A stretch of DNA of 64,000 nt from Xylogone sp. PMI_703. Lineage: Eukaryota; Ascomycota; Leotiomycetes. The position numbers and the translations under genes were made by a program. The notes beneath the pieces are model-generated. The model saw only the letters and a list, made by a program, of their open reading frames with translations, did no database searches and was not told the DNA's origin. The stretch is from positions 6,262,001-6,326,000 of the forward strand of contig JAJTUQ010000003.1 of assembly GCA_021399445.1 (NCBI GenBank), in the 5' to 3' direction. Below, piece by piece: positions 38,525 to 50,170 of the stretch. Every line of letters starts with the position of its first letter. Position 1 is the stretch's first letter.

Positions 38525-39059
38525 TTAATTCTCATTTTGTGACAGCCGCTGAAGTGCACGGAGGCTTGAGGTTTCCGAAATCTCTTCGGTTATCTTCCCA
38601 TCTACAATCGTGTAGACAGATGTCCCTACAAGTCGCATCTCGTTTGTTTCACCTGGCTGATCTATGTCCTCTACAGCCTCAGGGTTGATTGAGGGGAGTA
38701 CAATGTGACCACCTCTGGCAAACCACCGTAAAATAACATAGTCGTTTTCTACAATAATTGGGGTCGGTCCTAGGAGACCCATTGTCAGAGTTGGAAAGGA
38801 CTGAGTAAAATAATAACAATTAGTTACGCTTATTCCACCTTGAAATGAGTCAAGAGCAATCTAGGCTTACACGTTGGTACTCAGCAACTAGCCCTTTGGC
38901 AGCTTCCCTGCCTTCAAATCGGCCATATATGGGGCAGTTAATTGCAAAGTTATCCGCGCAGAGCTCATCAACAATGTCCGGATTTCCTCTACACCAATAT
39001 TCTTCATAGAATCTCGTGACAATTCTTCTATTATTTGCTAATATAGATGCATTCGACAT
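38525..39059 (-). CDS. SnoaL-like / NTF2-fold protein
   Basis: Two exons, 38871-39059 and 38525-38800, with a 70-nt intron (GTAAGC...CTCAG), encode 154 residues. The pattern NRRIVTRFYEEYWCRGNPDIVDEL, then NFAINCPIYGRFEGREAAKG and VENDYVILRWFARGGH is that of the SnoaL/NTF2-like alpha+beta cone fold. Members act as polyketide cyclases, dehydratases or small hydroxylating enzymes; many fungal ones are uncharacterised. Start is the ATG at 39059; an upstream GTG is ignored. It is the left member of a row of small enzymes reaching to 48.5 kb. Confidence 0.8.
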
Positions 39060-40616
39060 TATAAATACCAGAACGTCGTGTGTCACTCTGTGGAAGAGAA
39101 GTACAAAGATGCGACCGGATCGTGAGATAAGAATACAGATGAGAATTTTCTGAGAGCTACGCCAGACATTTTATCTCTTTAAACCGCGGGTTATGAAGGC
39201 AGTTTTCCACGCCTCAATAACGGACTTCTGAAACTTTACTGAGGTAATGTGGATATCGCAGGCAGAAATGCCCAGCATAGCTGCAGCGTAGTATTCTAGT
39301 GAAGTGTTAATAACGCCACACGGCGTACCAGTTCCAGTTAGGTATAAAATTGATTCCTCATTATTTGTAGAGATAGACTAGATATGAGTTCTTATATACC
39401 CGGTATTGGAATATTCTACTCTTGGTGCTATGCTCCTGCCAATGGCGAAACTTTACCCTGTGGATGTGTGGTATAGGTATGCCAAGCTTAGGGCCTGTTC
39501 GGCAACCGCTGTCGGCTGAGTTGAAGCCCGGCCGAGTTCGTCCGAATTAAAGCTTCTCAATCATAGGATAGTTCTGCACTGTGGCAAATATGAGACCATG
39601 TGTTGTTGCCTTGAATCCATACATTTAGCCTAGACTTGTTATAAATTTTTGTTAAAAATGTAGTAGGACGACGTCATACATGTCCTGTGGGCGTGCCAGT
39701 GGGAAGTATGGAAAGAGGGTTATTACTTTTACGAGTTTGTTACTTTTATTGCAACCACATTTGCAATAGAATATGACGTCCTGGATTCAGCTAAACGAAT
39801 TTGGTCTGATTACTCGTCTTGATATCAGATTTTGATCGGTGTATATTGTAATTCCGGTTGTTGGCCAAAGCTGCCGGTCTTACCTATAATCAGATAATTA
39901 CGATCAGGGCCAAAGGCGTCTGCCACCTTAAGAGGATTCCAAAGGAATAAGTGGCAATATGAAGAGTGGCTTCAAGCATTTTGAAAAACTTCTCTGCATG
40001 GCACTGATATAGACTGGTAAAACAGTGAGACAATAAACAATGTTATTCAGATTTAGGCACAGGAGGTTAAGGAAAAGCAGTTCAGGAAGATTTTGATTAA
40101 TAAGAAGACTCCAAATAGAATTTAAGTACAATGACATTTCGATTGATGATTGAACATTGATTATAGTTATAATCATAAGGGCTGCGTGTAATGCATGACG
40201 GTTATGTTTAGCCATTATTTTGGTATCTTTGTTGTTATCACCCAAGCTACGAACGGGTGTGCGTAGGGCAACTTATAGGTAACAGAAACGTATTGGCTAT
40301 TTTTTGATTTATTCTTTCCACGACACAATTATTGTAGGAGCGCGTAGTGTATCTACAGTCCAAATGTATTGTACATGAATAAGTACAGTGAATACGCTAA
40401 TTGTGCACACAGCAAATACGAGGGAGAGAAGACGGAGCAAGTAGCCTAATGGCAAAAGTAAGAAAAGATTAGTTTTTCTATCTATATCTAATTACAAGTG
40501 TCCAATCGACTCCCCAGTCTTCATGCTTTTCATCCCTACCACCAGTATCCCGCTGCAGTATCATGCACCATTCTAACGCTGTAGTTTATCTTTCATAGTA
40601 GGAGAGTAATAAACTA
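39060..40616. other. Intergenic, 1.6 kb, AT-rich
   Basis: Upstream region of the SnoaL-like gene. A 105-codon hydrophobic frame on the minus strand (39928-40245) shows no domain and the composition of AT-rich noise. At about 39489-39505 the string TTAGGGCCTGTTCGGCAA resembles the start of hAT-type terminal repeats; no partner end was found. Confidence 0.4.
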
Positions 40617-41297
40617 TTAATTTCTAAACTCCACACTTTCTTTCCAGTCATCCTTCTTCAAACGCAGTGTATTTCGAATATGGTTGTCGTCTTTACATCC
40701 AACAGCTATTCCGCTGAGAATCTCGATACCTTCAGGGAGATCTAATTCTCGTCGTAAAAGCTCTGGGTACCCAGCGATACTGGCCATATAACATGCTTCT
40801 ATTTCCTGTGCTCGAAGGATGAGACACAGATTCTGCATCCAAAATCCGACACCAATCATGTCGTATTTTGACAGCCTTTTATCCATATACACGATGATCG
40901 CAACTGGGGCACCATGGAGTCCATAGTTTTCCGTCATAGCTATGTGTCGTTTCTCGGGCTCATCACGGCTAATACCTAAGAGTTTTCCATAGAACTCCTC
41001 GCCGAAGGTCTCTTTGTAATGTTTGTATTCTGCTGGAAAGTTTGGGAGGTCAGGTGGGCCAGCGGTCCAGGCTTTTTCTAGAGCACTTCTCAAGGAATGA
41101 AGCTTAGCGCCAGTTACGACAACAGCTCGCCACGGTTGGAAATTGTTATTTGAAGCTGTGTGCTGGGCAATCGCAAGCGCCTTTTCGAGAACGTCATTTG
41201 GAATCGGGGTCGGCAAAAATTTTCGAACAGAATGCCGATTGACAATGAGATCTTTGACTGTGTCCAATGGGGTTGACGGAGAAGTAATGTCGCCCAT
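40617..41297 (-). CDS. Nitroreductase-family flavoprotein
   Basis: Intronless gene, 226 residues, starting at the ATG at 41297. FMN-dependent NAD(P)H oxidoreductase fold: the N-terminal flavin-phosphate motif is NRHSVRKFLPTPIP (about residues 20-33), followed by ASNNNFQPWRAVVVTG. GVGFWMQNLCLILRAQEIEA forms the long helix region, and SGIAVGCKDDNHIRNTLR is the C-terminal flavin-side block. Family members reduce nitroaromatics, quinones or enoyl/polyketide intermediates. The sequence is closer to the bacterial-type nitroreductases than to fungal Frm2/Hbn1, so horizontal origin is conceivable but not shown. No targeting signal. Member of the small-enzyme island. Confidence 0.9.
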   Translation of the reverse strand: MGDITSPSTPLDTVKDLIVNRHSVRKFLPTPIPNDVLEKALAIAQHTASNNNFQPWRAVVVTGAKLHSLRSALEKAWTAGPPDLPNFPAEYKHYKETFGEEFYGKLLGISRDEPEKRHIAMTENYGLHGAPVAIIVYMDKRLSKYDMIGVGFWMQNLCLILRAQEIEACYMASIAGYPELLRRELDLPEGIEILSGIAVGCKDDNHIRNTLRLKKDDWKESVEFRN

Positions 41298-42285
41298 CCT
41301 GTATGTATATTCTATGTTCTATATTCAGGTTCTGAGATGTCTAGAAGCTGTTACTTCGTGTTGTTGCAGATTGGAAACATATGACATCCTCTCTTAAATA
41401 TTAAAACTTTCGCAACGCCTCATAATCCCGAGCTCATACACTCGGAATTACAGATAATAATGCCGAGGCGCCGGCCTTTTTAGTTCCGTTATGGATCAAT
41501 CGTAGATCGATTGCCATTAATATCTGTGTTGTTCAATGCTCCGGGGGATTAGGAATCAAGTATCCCAACACCGTTAGGACCCTTGCGGCATAACCGTCGA
41601 CTAGCATTACTCAATCTTATGCGATGCCGATCCCTTCTTAGGGGCCGCCACACTTAAATCCACAATCCGCTTGCGATTACCGGCAGTTGTAACCATTAAT
41701 TATTGCAGGGTTCATTTTTCTATCACCAAAGCCTAAAGCCCCTCAGCGCACTTGACGACATTCAAATTTTCAGAGTTCTACAGCCTCAGGACCGGATGTC
41801 AAGCTGTGAACGGTCCCATTGCCAGTTGATATCATGTAATCTATAGTGGCAATGGGGCAGCAGTGCTTGAGTCTCTCCTGTAACTGCAATAGATTACGGT
41901 GCTTCGACTGTGTAAATTCGCCATAATTGGAGACTGGTCCAGAAATTTCCAATAATTTACGTTTTTTTAACGTTTCAGCATATGTTTTACAGCATATTTG
42001 CATACAAATATACTTATGAATTATTAACTGGCAATTAATCTGACCGCTGCGATTTCAGCTACAATCATATATTGCCACAGGATAATTGAGCTCAAGCTAA
42101 TTGTGGTGGTTCTCGGCATTGGCCGTAGCAAGTGAATTTTCAAATGATAGCGGGCTAATTTGTGGCCTATTATTTGTATGTCTAGTACTGCGAGGTATAT
42201 GAGGTACTATCTGACATCGAATGTTTTATAAAGATATGGTCTTTCTACATTGAAAGCTAGAACTATAACTTTTCATATGGCTAAA
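41298..42285. other. Intergenic, about 1 kb
   Basis: Upstream region of the nitroreductase gene and 3' flank of the GST gene; no gene or repeat recognised. Confidence 0.45.
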
Positions 42286-43155
42286 TCACTTTTTTGCATC
42301 ATCTTTCATCCCCTGCACGACCCAAGCTCCGGTCTCTGCAGCATGGCGCGCAACTTCCTCTGGATTCTTCCCCATCTCCCTCATCGTATGTGGTTCCGGA
42401 ACGTGTCTTCCCTTCTCGACCGCAGGCCTGGCTAACATTCGCTCCTCCCAAGCTTTCAACGCAGGGAATTCATTGAGATCGACTCCGGCCCAGAAGGCAG
42501 CAGTCACCCAACCCCAGTGGGCAATATCGGCAATAGTACATCTGTCACCAACAAGATAGCCAGACTTTGAGTTTTGCAGGTGCTTGTCAAGAACGCCATA
42601 TAAACGTCTGGTCTCGTTTTGGTAACGATCCATACCGTACTGGATCTTCACTGGTGCGTAGCGAGTAAAGTGGTTTGCTTGTCCCTGCATAGGGCCAACA
42701 CTGGCGTTGAGGAAGAAAAGCTATGAAAACATGATTAGCGACTCTAGATTCATATTTGTCTAAAGCTGTACAGGGGAGTGGAGGATTCTTACCCAGTTGT
42801 TCATCTCATAGTACTCTCTCGTCCCTCTCGGGTACGAGATCTTGTAGTCCTTGTCATATCTATCAACGAGGTATTGCTGGATAGAGCCAGACTCGAATAA
42901 ACGTATTTGCTGTCCATCGGTAAAGGTGTCAGTGATGGCCGGAATCCTCCCGTTAGGATTTATCTCTAGGAACCAAGGCTCCTTTTGCTCATTTTTGAGC
43001 AAAGCCACCTTGGTAACCTTATAAGGCAGACCTAACTCCTCAAGGGTTATGGGGATCTTGATGCCATTGAAGGTCTGGGCCGTGTAGAGATGAATGCTTG
43101 GTTCTTGTGAAGCCATTTTGAGATGTGATGATAACTGTGCAAGTCGTGATTTCAT
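42286..43155 (-). CDS. Glutathione S-transferase, URE2/GTT-like
   Basis: Two exons, 42793-43155 and 42286-42720, with a 72-nt intron; 265 residues from the ATG at 43155, or 252 from the ATG at 43116 (MASQEPSIHLYTAQ), which is closer to the usual GST start. The thioredoxin-fold half shows NGIKIPITLEELGLPYKVTK, then FLEINPNGRIPAITD and the SNAIL-type ESGSIQQYLVDRYD. The helical half shows YLVGDRCTIADIAHWGWVTA and LNEFPALKAWEERMLARPAV, both standard. Catalyses glutathione conjugation or glutathione-dependent isomerisation or deglutathionylation in the cytosol. A second, divergent GST lies 5 kb away, and cupin and ABM genes lie between them, which suggests a shared detoxification or tailoring pathway. 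Confidence 0.93.
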
Positions 43156-44842
43156 TTACGGTAAATTACAATAGGTAAAGGCCAGAGAGACCAGAGACTT
43201 GCAACATCGATATAAGGAGGACGTCAATGGGACTGATGCTGCTGCGCGCCCTAATGAAGTGAGCTGCTTGGTAATCCGGCATAATGGGCCATGGAATGAA
43301 GGATATATCTCCGTAGAGGTGGCGCGGCATCCAGAAGCGCCCCATATTCGCATCTCCATGTTAATGTGGTAGAAATAGAGGATTTCTTGGTGTTGCGGAC
43401 CCGCAAATTCTGCTTGGGCCGTACCCTTGCTTGGAGACGGGATCGGGGTGGGATCGCGCTTCTGCTCACACTGCCGCTCACAATGCCGGTGGCTAGCGCA
43501 TCTGCACTGCTCCGCATCCCCCTGCTGCTGAGCGCTTGGCTCTTGACAGGGAGAAGGGCCACCGACGTAGCAGCTTCCGTTGGGTAAGTCCAAGCGGTCT
43601 GGACCCTGAATCGCAGCATCAGCTTTACAGAGGTAGGAGGTAAGAACAGCATCTGATCTTGTGGTTCGTTGTATAGAGATCTATTGGAGGGGCTGGATGT
43701 TCGAAAACTGAGTCCTTTCAGGATGGGGTGAATGACGCGGCATCGGTCCTACTGAAGAAGACCCTGAGTCACATCCTCTGGCTTGTGCTCATCTTGTCTG
43801 TCCACAACAGCCCGCTGAGGGCTATACTCAGGGGCGAGATCTAGAATCTCTGTTCCAGGCTGCAACGTACTTACTAAGACTACATCATGAAAGTAATCAT
43901 GGCCTGGAACTTACATGCATCCCCCTGCCGTGAGGCAGGAAGAATAGAGGGTTGTTGCGAGAAAAGAACTATCTTCCACATCGTGGCAACAGATCTCAGC
44001 GGTAATGTTACAGGGACCCAGCGCACATCTTTCCAATTCCGGTTGTTCATACGATATATCAGATGTTCTAGTCACCAGGACTAGCTCAGCTGAATCACAC
44101 ATGGAGGCATGTCTCAGAGCCCAGTCCATCAAATGAGCCCATTTGAGTTTTAGCACTGTAATTCAGTCATATTAGCTAAGCCTCCAGTCCAAAGGATAAG
44201 TTAGTACTGGTAGTGCTTATTATCCACAATTAAAGCCTACCATGACACACTTGATGTTGCATCGGTTATACCGGAATAGCTGTTTAACTTAATCTTAATT
44301 TGACCACTTACTGTACTTGCTACCTAATTCGGCAGTTGTATCCTGAATCCGTTAGTAAGGTATGTGTAGGTGTCATGATTGCAGCTTTATGGGACTACTC
44401 ACATGGTAGAATTTGTGTTGCCTAGCCTCGCCATGTTGTCTGCCACCACATGGCCCACTCTAAAAAGAATTACTTATGGACAATGCGTGATTACGTATCT
44501 CCCCTGTCTGGTTATCTCCGTAGATGATCCCACCCAGTGTTTGCAAGTCCCGAGTGCTTGCGATGTTATATGTGGACATCATATTCATACTGGATATGAT
44601 ATTACCTAGTGCCGGATACTGTATTAGTATCGGATACGTACCTGTATAACAGAAATATGGTGTTAGTGTGGGACTCATGCTGTCTGATTTTTGATTCTAG
44701 TCCCTTGAATTGACAAATTCTGTCTGGCAAGATTCCTTTTGCCTTTTATTACACTGCACGAACCCGAATATATACGACAACAGCACCCATACTTTTCATT
44801 CCATACGCATTTCAGCATATCATTCCTAGATACATTTTCAAC
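43156..44842. other. Divergent intergenic region between GST and cupin genes
   Basis: 1.7 kb. The first 500 bp (43200-43650) is GC-rich and open in several frames on both strands, but none has a domain; the rest is AT-rich. Probably regulatory plus non-coding DNA. Confidence 0.4.
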
Positions 44843-45328
44843 ATGTCGAGCCTTGAATACATTTATGATCCGAAGTATTGACTCCAAGATTTCATATGTC
44901 ACACCCATTCACTAACAACTCGTCCCCTTAGGTCTCCCCTTGCAGACCTGAATATCGCATTTCAGTATGAGTTGGTCAATTGCCCTGGCAAGACCATTGT
45001 GGGAATGCTAGTTGAATATGGTCCGGGTGGCGCCACACCACCCCATCGGCATGGAGGTGCATCTGTTACAGGTTATGTGCTGTCAGGCAGGGTATACAAT
45101 AGAATGAATGACGGGCCTCTCGAGGTCAAGCACACTGGCGAGACGTGGTATGAGGCACCTGGGTGTCACCACGTGGTCAGTGCTAACTACAGCAATTTTG
45201 AACCGGCCGCCATATTTGCAATCTTTGTCGTTGAGACGGAGGTAATCACGCAAGGAGGGTTGGCAGCTCTGACAGTTTTTGACGAGGAGTATCGGTACCT
45301 GGGGCGAAAGACCCCCGCGGGACAGTAG
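44843..45328 (+). CDS. Cupin-domain protein
   Basis: Two exons, 44843-44874 and 44932-45328, with a 57-nt intron (GTATTG...TTAG, branch CACTAAC); 142 residues. The single RmlC-like cupin barrel has motif 1 as PPHRHGGASVTGYVLSGRV (metal-binding His and Glu-equivalent positions) and motif 2 around GETWYEAPGCHHVVSANYS with a His pair. No signal peptide. Such small cupins serve as dioxygenases, isomerases or cyclase-like partners, or bind small molecules. The first exon is only 32 bp, but its start MSSLEYIYDP and splice read cleanly. Transcribed away from the URE2-like GST. Confidence 0.85.
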
Positions 45329-46390
45329 GCACCTGAGGACCTCTGGAGAGGAGTTATAGGGACACAGTGAAGCAAATGGAACTCTTTCGTCACCGGGTCT
45401 TATGTAACAATCAGAGTTCCATGCCAGAGAGTGAACAGCAGGAAAAAAGGCATGAAGAGTTGTATAGCATAAGCTCAATCAATTACTATACACAATGGCA
45501 CCAGACAACTCCTTCAGTCCTCAAACCACACCCCTGAAAATTTCAAGGAGCATCTTAAAAATGCAACGTAGGTTAATCGTTTTGAAACTGTACATATTCT
45601 AGCGGTATTTCCGGCTACTGTAGAAATTTTATGGTAGTTACTATAGCTGTATTATCGCTCATAAAACTGTGTGTGTGGAGGCCTACTTTAGCTCACATAT
45701 CAGGTAATCTTATGTGGCTTTGAATTCATGTTATATACTCTATTATGTGCGAGAATAGAACAATCTGTATATAATAAAAGAAACTATAGACATAGCATAT
45801 TACTTAATTATAATGCTAATATGAGTTCCTATTATTCCAGAAATATAATCAGTGTAAGTTACGTAGATGCCCTAACTGATGATTAATCATAGCACCTCGA
45901 ATAAAAGTGCCATCTCATGTAGTCAAGGAACTGGTTGCAAATGAAGTGTCCATATAAAAAGAGTCTACTTGCCCATACTATGTAGTAATCCACATGACTC
46001 TCAAACTTATTAGTATTATCTAACTAAAACTAGGGACACTTACTAAACACGGATAAGAATGCTGCTTTTGTCATAGGTCCGTCTAGTTTGAGGTCCTCGT
46101 CGAGCTGCTTGGGTGGAATGTCCAGCGTAATTCAATGATACTTGTCAGTAAGCAAATCGTTACAGGACAATTTTACCCCAGTTGGCCCTCAACACATCTT
46201 CCGGCCCGAATATCTGATCAATCCAAATAAATACCACAGATTTCGTGTCAGTTACTAGTTCTAGAACTTGTTGTCTACAATACTTAAACGGGTTCCACGC
46301 GCATGCCTAGCGCCCTGCATTATGATTATATCACCTGAGAATTCTGCATCATTAAAATAAAATATTAAAAGCACTTTCGAGGCACTTTTT
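45329..46390. other. Intergenic, AT-rich 1 kb
   Basis: Very AT-rich (especially 45600-45960), no gene seen; may be relic DNA altered by RIP. Confidence 0.4.
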
Positions 46391-46934
46391 ATGGAAAACT
46401 TCGTAGGCCAAACAGTGAAGCCTAGCGCAGTCGAAATGGCCGCTGGCGTTGAAGAGAAATTTGCCAAACTTTCACTCCAGTCAGATAGAAAGAGCTATGA
46501 AGATACTACCCGCATTATCCTCGCAACAATTTATCCGAAGCCAGGAAAGACGGAGAGGGCAAGTTGTTGTCGTACGCGTATACACATCGCTTGGTTAGCT
46601 GACATGTGTTAGATTATCGAGCTTTATCAGCCAATTATCAAAGATGCTGCGACACAAGAACTCGGATGCATACAGTTCCAATTGTTCGTGGATATTAATC
46701 CAGAAACAGGCAATGAGGAAATATTCACGATTGAAAAGTGAGGCTACTGCTTCTATTTAAACCTGTGATGAATGCTAACAAAGGTTTCGCAGATTCAAGA
46801 ATCTGGAAGCGCTAAGACTGCACCAGCAAGGAGAAGCAGCTAGTGAATTCATCAGAATTACCGCTGAGGAAGATCTTTATACTAAGCCGCTATTAGTACA
46901 TGTAGTAAAGCCTGTAAGCGGTTTTGCCATTTAG
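46391..46934 (+). CDS. Antibiotic-biosynthesis-monooxygenase (ABM) domain protein
   Basis: Three exons: 46391-46558, 46613-46737, 46793-46934; 144 residues. A 60-residue N-terminal extension leads into the dimeric alpha+beta barrel: RIILATIYPKPGKTERIIEL, then ATQELGCIQFQLFVDIN, FTIEKFKNLEALRLHQQG and the C-terminal strand. ABM-fold enzymes act as cofactor-free quinone-forming oxygenases on aromatic polyketides or as quinol monooxygenases. The first intron appears to start with GC (GCAAGT) instead of GT; phase and protein continuity (KTER|IIELYQ) support it. The gene is in the small-enzyme island, in keeping with a tailoring or detoxifying role. Confidence 0.78.
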
Positions 46935-47662
46935 AGCGGCTATTCAGAGAATAGGGGTCAGCAAATATACAAGACATTTACGGCACGGGCATCAATTACA
47001 CTTGGGTCGTTATAATCTAAAACAGAGTGCTATAATATTTGCAGATAAAGGTGCTACTTTAGACGCCAAGTAGTAGGGAATGTGGCCCGTATAGTAATGT
47101 CTGCAAAGTGATTCAATTTTCAATACATAGAGCTCATACAAGCACCCAGACAAAAATCTTAGTTACTGGAATTGCAACAAATGATAATTATTTTCAAGTT
47201 TCTTTCCCTTATGCCAGAAAGTGGGACTACCGTACATGCAGCGGGACCAGCAATTACGTACTATAATCACCATTCGCCACTGTAGCTATCTCAAGCCAGG
47301 CACTAGATCTAGAATCGTCATAGTATTATAAACTTACCACGTGTTTCTGACCAAGTTCGACCGAATTAGAATTCTCTCATGTGTGACACCTGGAGGGGTT
47401 GTTCTCCAAGTAAGAAGTAGTGTTTATGGATATGTTGATACTCATGTTTCGTGTCGAGGATCACCTTGCGGATACATACGTTCCTGAAAATCATTATACT
47501 ACGTTGTAATTCCTATTCTGATCTGGTGTTGTTGTTTGCTAGGTGGGTGTAGAGACGAGAAATGAAAGATAAATCTTCAAAATGATATATCACCCAACGC
47601 GAAGACGGCCGAGAAATACGGAGGCGTCGCACTTGGCAAGTACCCAGCTAAATTAATAGGTA
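46935..47662. other. Intergenic between convergent genes
   Basis: 728 bp AT-rich, convergent 3' flanks of the ABM and second GST genes. A 26-nt string near 47352 (CAAGTTCGACCGAATTAG) resembles one near 39534, perhaps a shared remnant. Confidence 0.4.
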
Positions 47663-48510
47663 TCACTTTTTACCTTGCACTTCCTTCTGAATGGCGATCA
47701 TTTTCTGTACTGCCGGTCGCTGCAGTACTCTGTTGTGCCAAGCATACCAGTTAGGCCATAACTTTTGTCGCCCTTCTGGTGTAGCTGCCTCATCATCCCC
47801 TAACAATATCACGTCTAACATGAGATCCCAAGGGACGAACGCCAGATCGGCAAGAGTGAGCTTTCCGCCAACCAAGTACTGCTTCCCTTCAAGGGCTCGA
47901 TTTACAGTAGTTATGGTACGCTTCACGAGGCCCTGAAGATGAGTTGTAGCTCCGGCGTTTTGGAGAACATGCTGAGCGACAAAAGCCTAGTATCTCTGAT
48001 TTAGAATGAATTATAGCTTTTGGCATTCAAAATGTCTTACCTGTGCAAAAAACGGTCCCTGTGATGCGGCTTGGAAACCCAGCCATTGTTTCACGAGTAA
48101 TTTATCTTGCTTGCTCGTAACGGTGAAGATCCCCTCGTTGTCGTAGTGTTCTACCAAGTACTCATTGATAAGATTTGACTCAGTTAACTCGATCCCTGCT
48201 CTATGTTAGGTCCCATTCAATATACACACATGGTTAGGAAGTAAACCGTTTGAAGGATCAAGGATCCATGGGACTCGTCCTGCTGGATTTTTTTTCAAGA
48301 AATCTTCGTGCTCGACACCGCCTTTGTCACTACCGAAGTCAAGGTATGTGGCATTGTACGGGATGCCTAACTCTTCGAAAATGATCACATTCTTCCAAGG
48401 ATTGGGTCCCTCACCTATGGAGACAGCATGGTCAGCGCTAATCATTTACAGATAGTCTATACTATTAGGGACCTACGATGAGAATAGAAATCGATTGCCT
48501 GTTTCTCCAT
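47663..48510 (-). CDS. Glutathione S-transferase, second copy (divergent)
   Basis: Four exons: 48477-48510, 48247-48414, 48041-48195, 47663-47986; 226 residues. The N-terminal half reads DFYSHREGPNPWKNVIIFEE, then LGIPYNATYLDF, KKNPAGRVPWILDPSNG and IELTESNLINEYLVEHYD, which are the thioredoxin-fold and SNAIL-type motifs. The helical half has YLVGGKLTLADLAFVPWD and WPNWYAWHNRVLQRPAVQKM. The second intron (GTTTAC...GCAG, 51 nt) was chosen because it restores DPSNGIELTESN. The sequence is far from the other GST in this region, so the two are not a recent duplicate pair. Cytosolic. Closes the right end of the small-enzyme island. Confidence 0.9.
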
Positions 48511-50170
48511 ATCTTTTCTTCAATATACCTTTTGTGCTCCTTTGTATTGTATGGGTGTAGAAGTTCTGCTAATGGTAATTGAGCTATTCTTTTTGGTGAA
48601 TATTATTTGAGAATGATATATACACGCATATGTACTACGATATTTATAGCTGCAGCAGTCTGATAACTTATAAATATACTGGCACTGGGATGTGCAATAT
48701 CTCATCGCCATCGCTCACCGAGAATACCGATACCTGTTTCCCCTTTCATCAATCATACAATAGCTGCCGCTTCTAGATGGTCCAGATCTACGTAGATGCA
48801 AAGAAACATAATAAGTCTCAACACGAACAGTAGTGGATTGCGCCAAATACTCACATAAGATTAATGGCCTTATTCAGCATACTGCTTCCATCCATGTCCA
48901 CGACGGCGCTGAATCAATAGCAAAATCTTCAACACCCAATGTGCTTCGACTTACTAGAAACCAAGCTAGTACCCAGACAATGAGCGGCGTAAAAGCCGTG
49001 GTAACCAAGTGTGCCGCGGCTAGTCTGCTTTCGAGACCTCGATCCCCATTTGGCAAGGCATCCCTTCGACTAACTTAAGCATTTGTGGGCCTTTCTTGTT
49101 ATGCATAAATCCCTCGGGACATCCGATGTCAACCGCCTAAAAAGAGCTAGGGCCGACTTGAGAGTATGTCTCAACCAATTACTGCCCACATTGCAAAGTT
49201 GAAATTCTCATTGCTTGTGGCTTGTTTGAATCGTGGAATGAACGTGCCCCGTCAGCATAGGTCGTGACAATCTGAAATTTAGGAGACTCTGATGCAATAG
49301 TCCGGGGTTTAATACTCTGAGCACATAGATTAGGAATCCCATTTACTCGTCAACTGACTCAAGGATTCAGACTTCCTATCCCCTTGGCCGGTGGAAATAG
49401 CTCACACTTGTGCAATTTATGACCCTAAATGCCAAGATTTAATTGGCTGATATTACCTCCGTACCCTAGTCTGACTGTAAAGCGGAGTTAAACTTTACAG
49501 TAGTAATTTAAGTTCTGTGCAATGAGTAGGTCTGCTAATTGAACTTTCCTCAGCTTACCAATAAGATCAGAGAAATTCTATCATAAAAGTATAATTTGTA
49601 TAAATTTGCATAAGTGTAAGCCATTTCCACCGGCCAAGGGGATAGAGCTAAACCACAACTCTCCAGCCAAGCATTATACCATCGAACTGAATGCTACTTT
49701 AAGCTTAACACACAATCAATCTTTTATTGCTCCATTTTTCTCGGGTAAAGATCCTTATGAAACATTCGATTTAGTTGCGATGTTACCTCGAGCCAGCAAC
49801 TGCAACTAAACTTCCATGATAATTCGTTCCTTGGTTTCCATATAAGAAAAGCTGACGCATCTAACTATGCACATCAGATTAATAAGTCGATTATCTAACA
49901 AAGCAATGTAGTAGTAGTAGGGTACAGAGCTTATGCCGGTATTGATGCTGACACTTTCTTGGTTGCAACTTCTCAAAAAAGAAGAATGTTGTATTTCAGC
50001 CAAGGTATCAGATTCAAATTTCTCGATTCATCGTGTACCGAAATTTCTTGTGATTGGGGAGCACCTAAAAAAATGGTATATAAACGTGCAGATTAATACG
50101 ATATCTTTTTTGAGGGTTCGTCAAGTCCTATACTTCTCCTATACCAACAGACTCCTTTAACTCGTTAATT
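48511..50170. other. Intergenic region of 1.7 kb with an inverted-repeat element
   Basis: Divergent upstream region of the second GST and the secreted beta-propeller gene. Contains the 270-bp inverted-repeat element at 49376-49645; otherwise AT-rich without a gene. Confidence 0.5.
49376..49645. mobile_element. Inverted-repeat element (MITE-like), 270 bp
   Basis: The first 40 bases (49376-49415) and the last 40 bases (49606-49645) are inverted copies with about four mismatches. Left starts CTATCCCCTTGGCCGGTGG; the right end read backwards starts the same way. The interior is AT-rich and non-coding. No clear target-site duplication is seen. The form fits a non-autonomous DNA transposon (MITE); it could also fold as a transcript hairpin. 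Confidence 0.65.

Noticed and set aside
39928..40245. Hydrophobic minus-strand frame of 105 codons
   Set aside because: AT-rich composition gives Leu/Ile/Asn-rich translation; no start context or family.
43156..43652. Two overlapping minus-strand frames in a GC-rich patch upstream of the GST gene
   Set aside because: Open in several frames at once because of base composition; no recognisable domain and no splice link to the GST.
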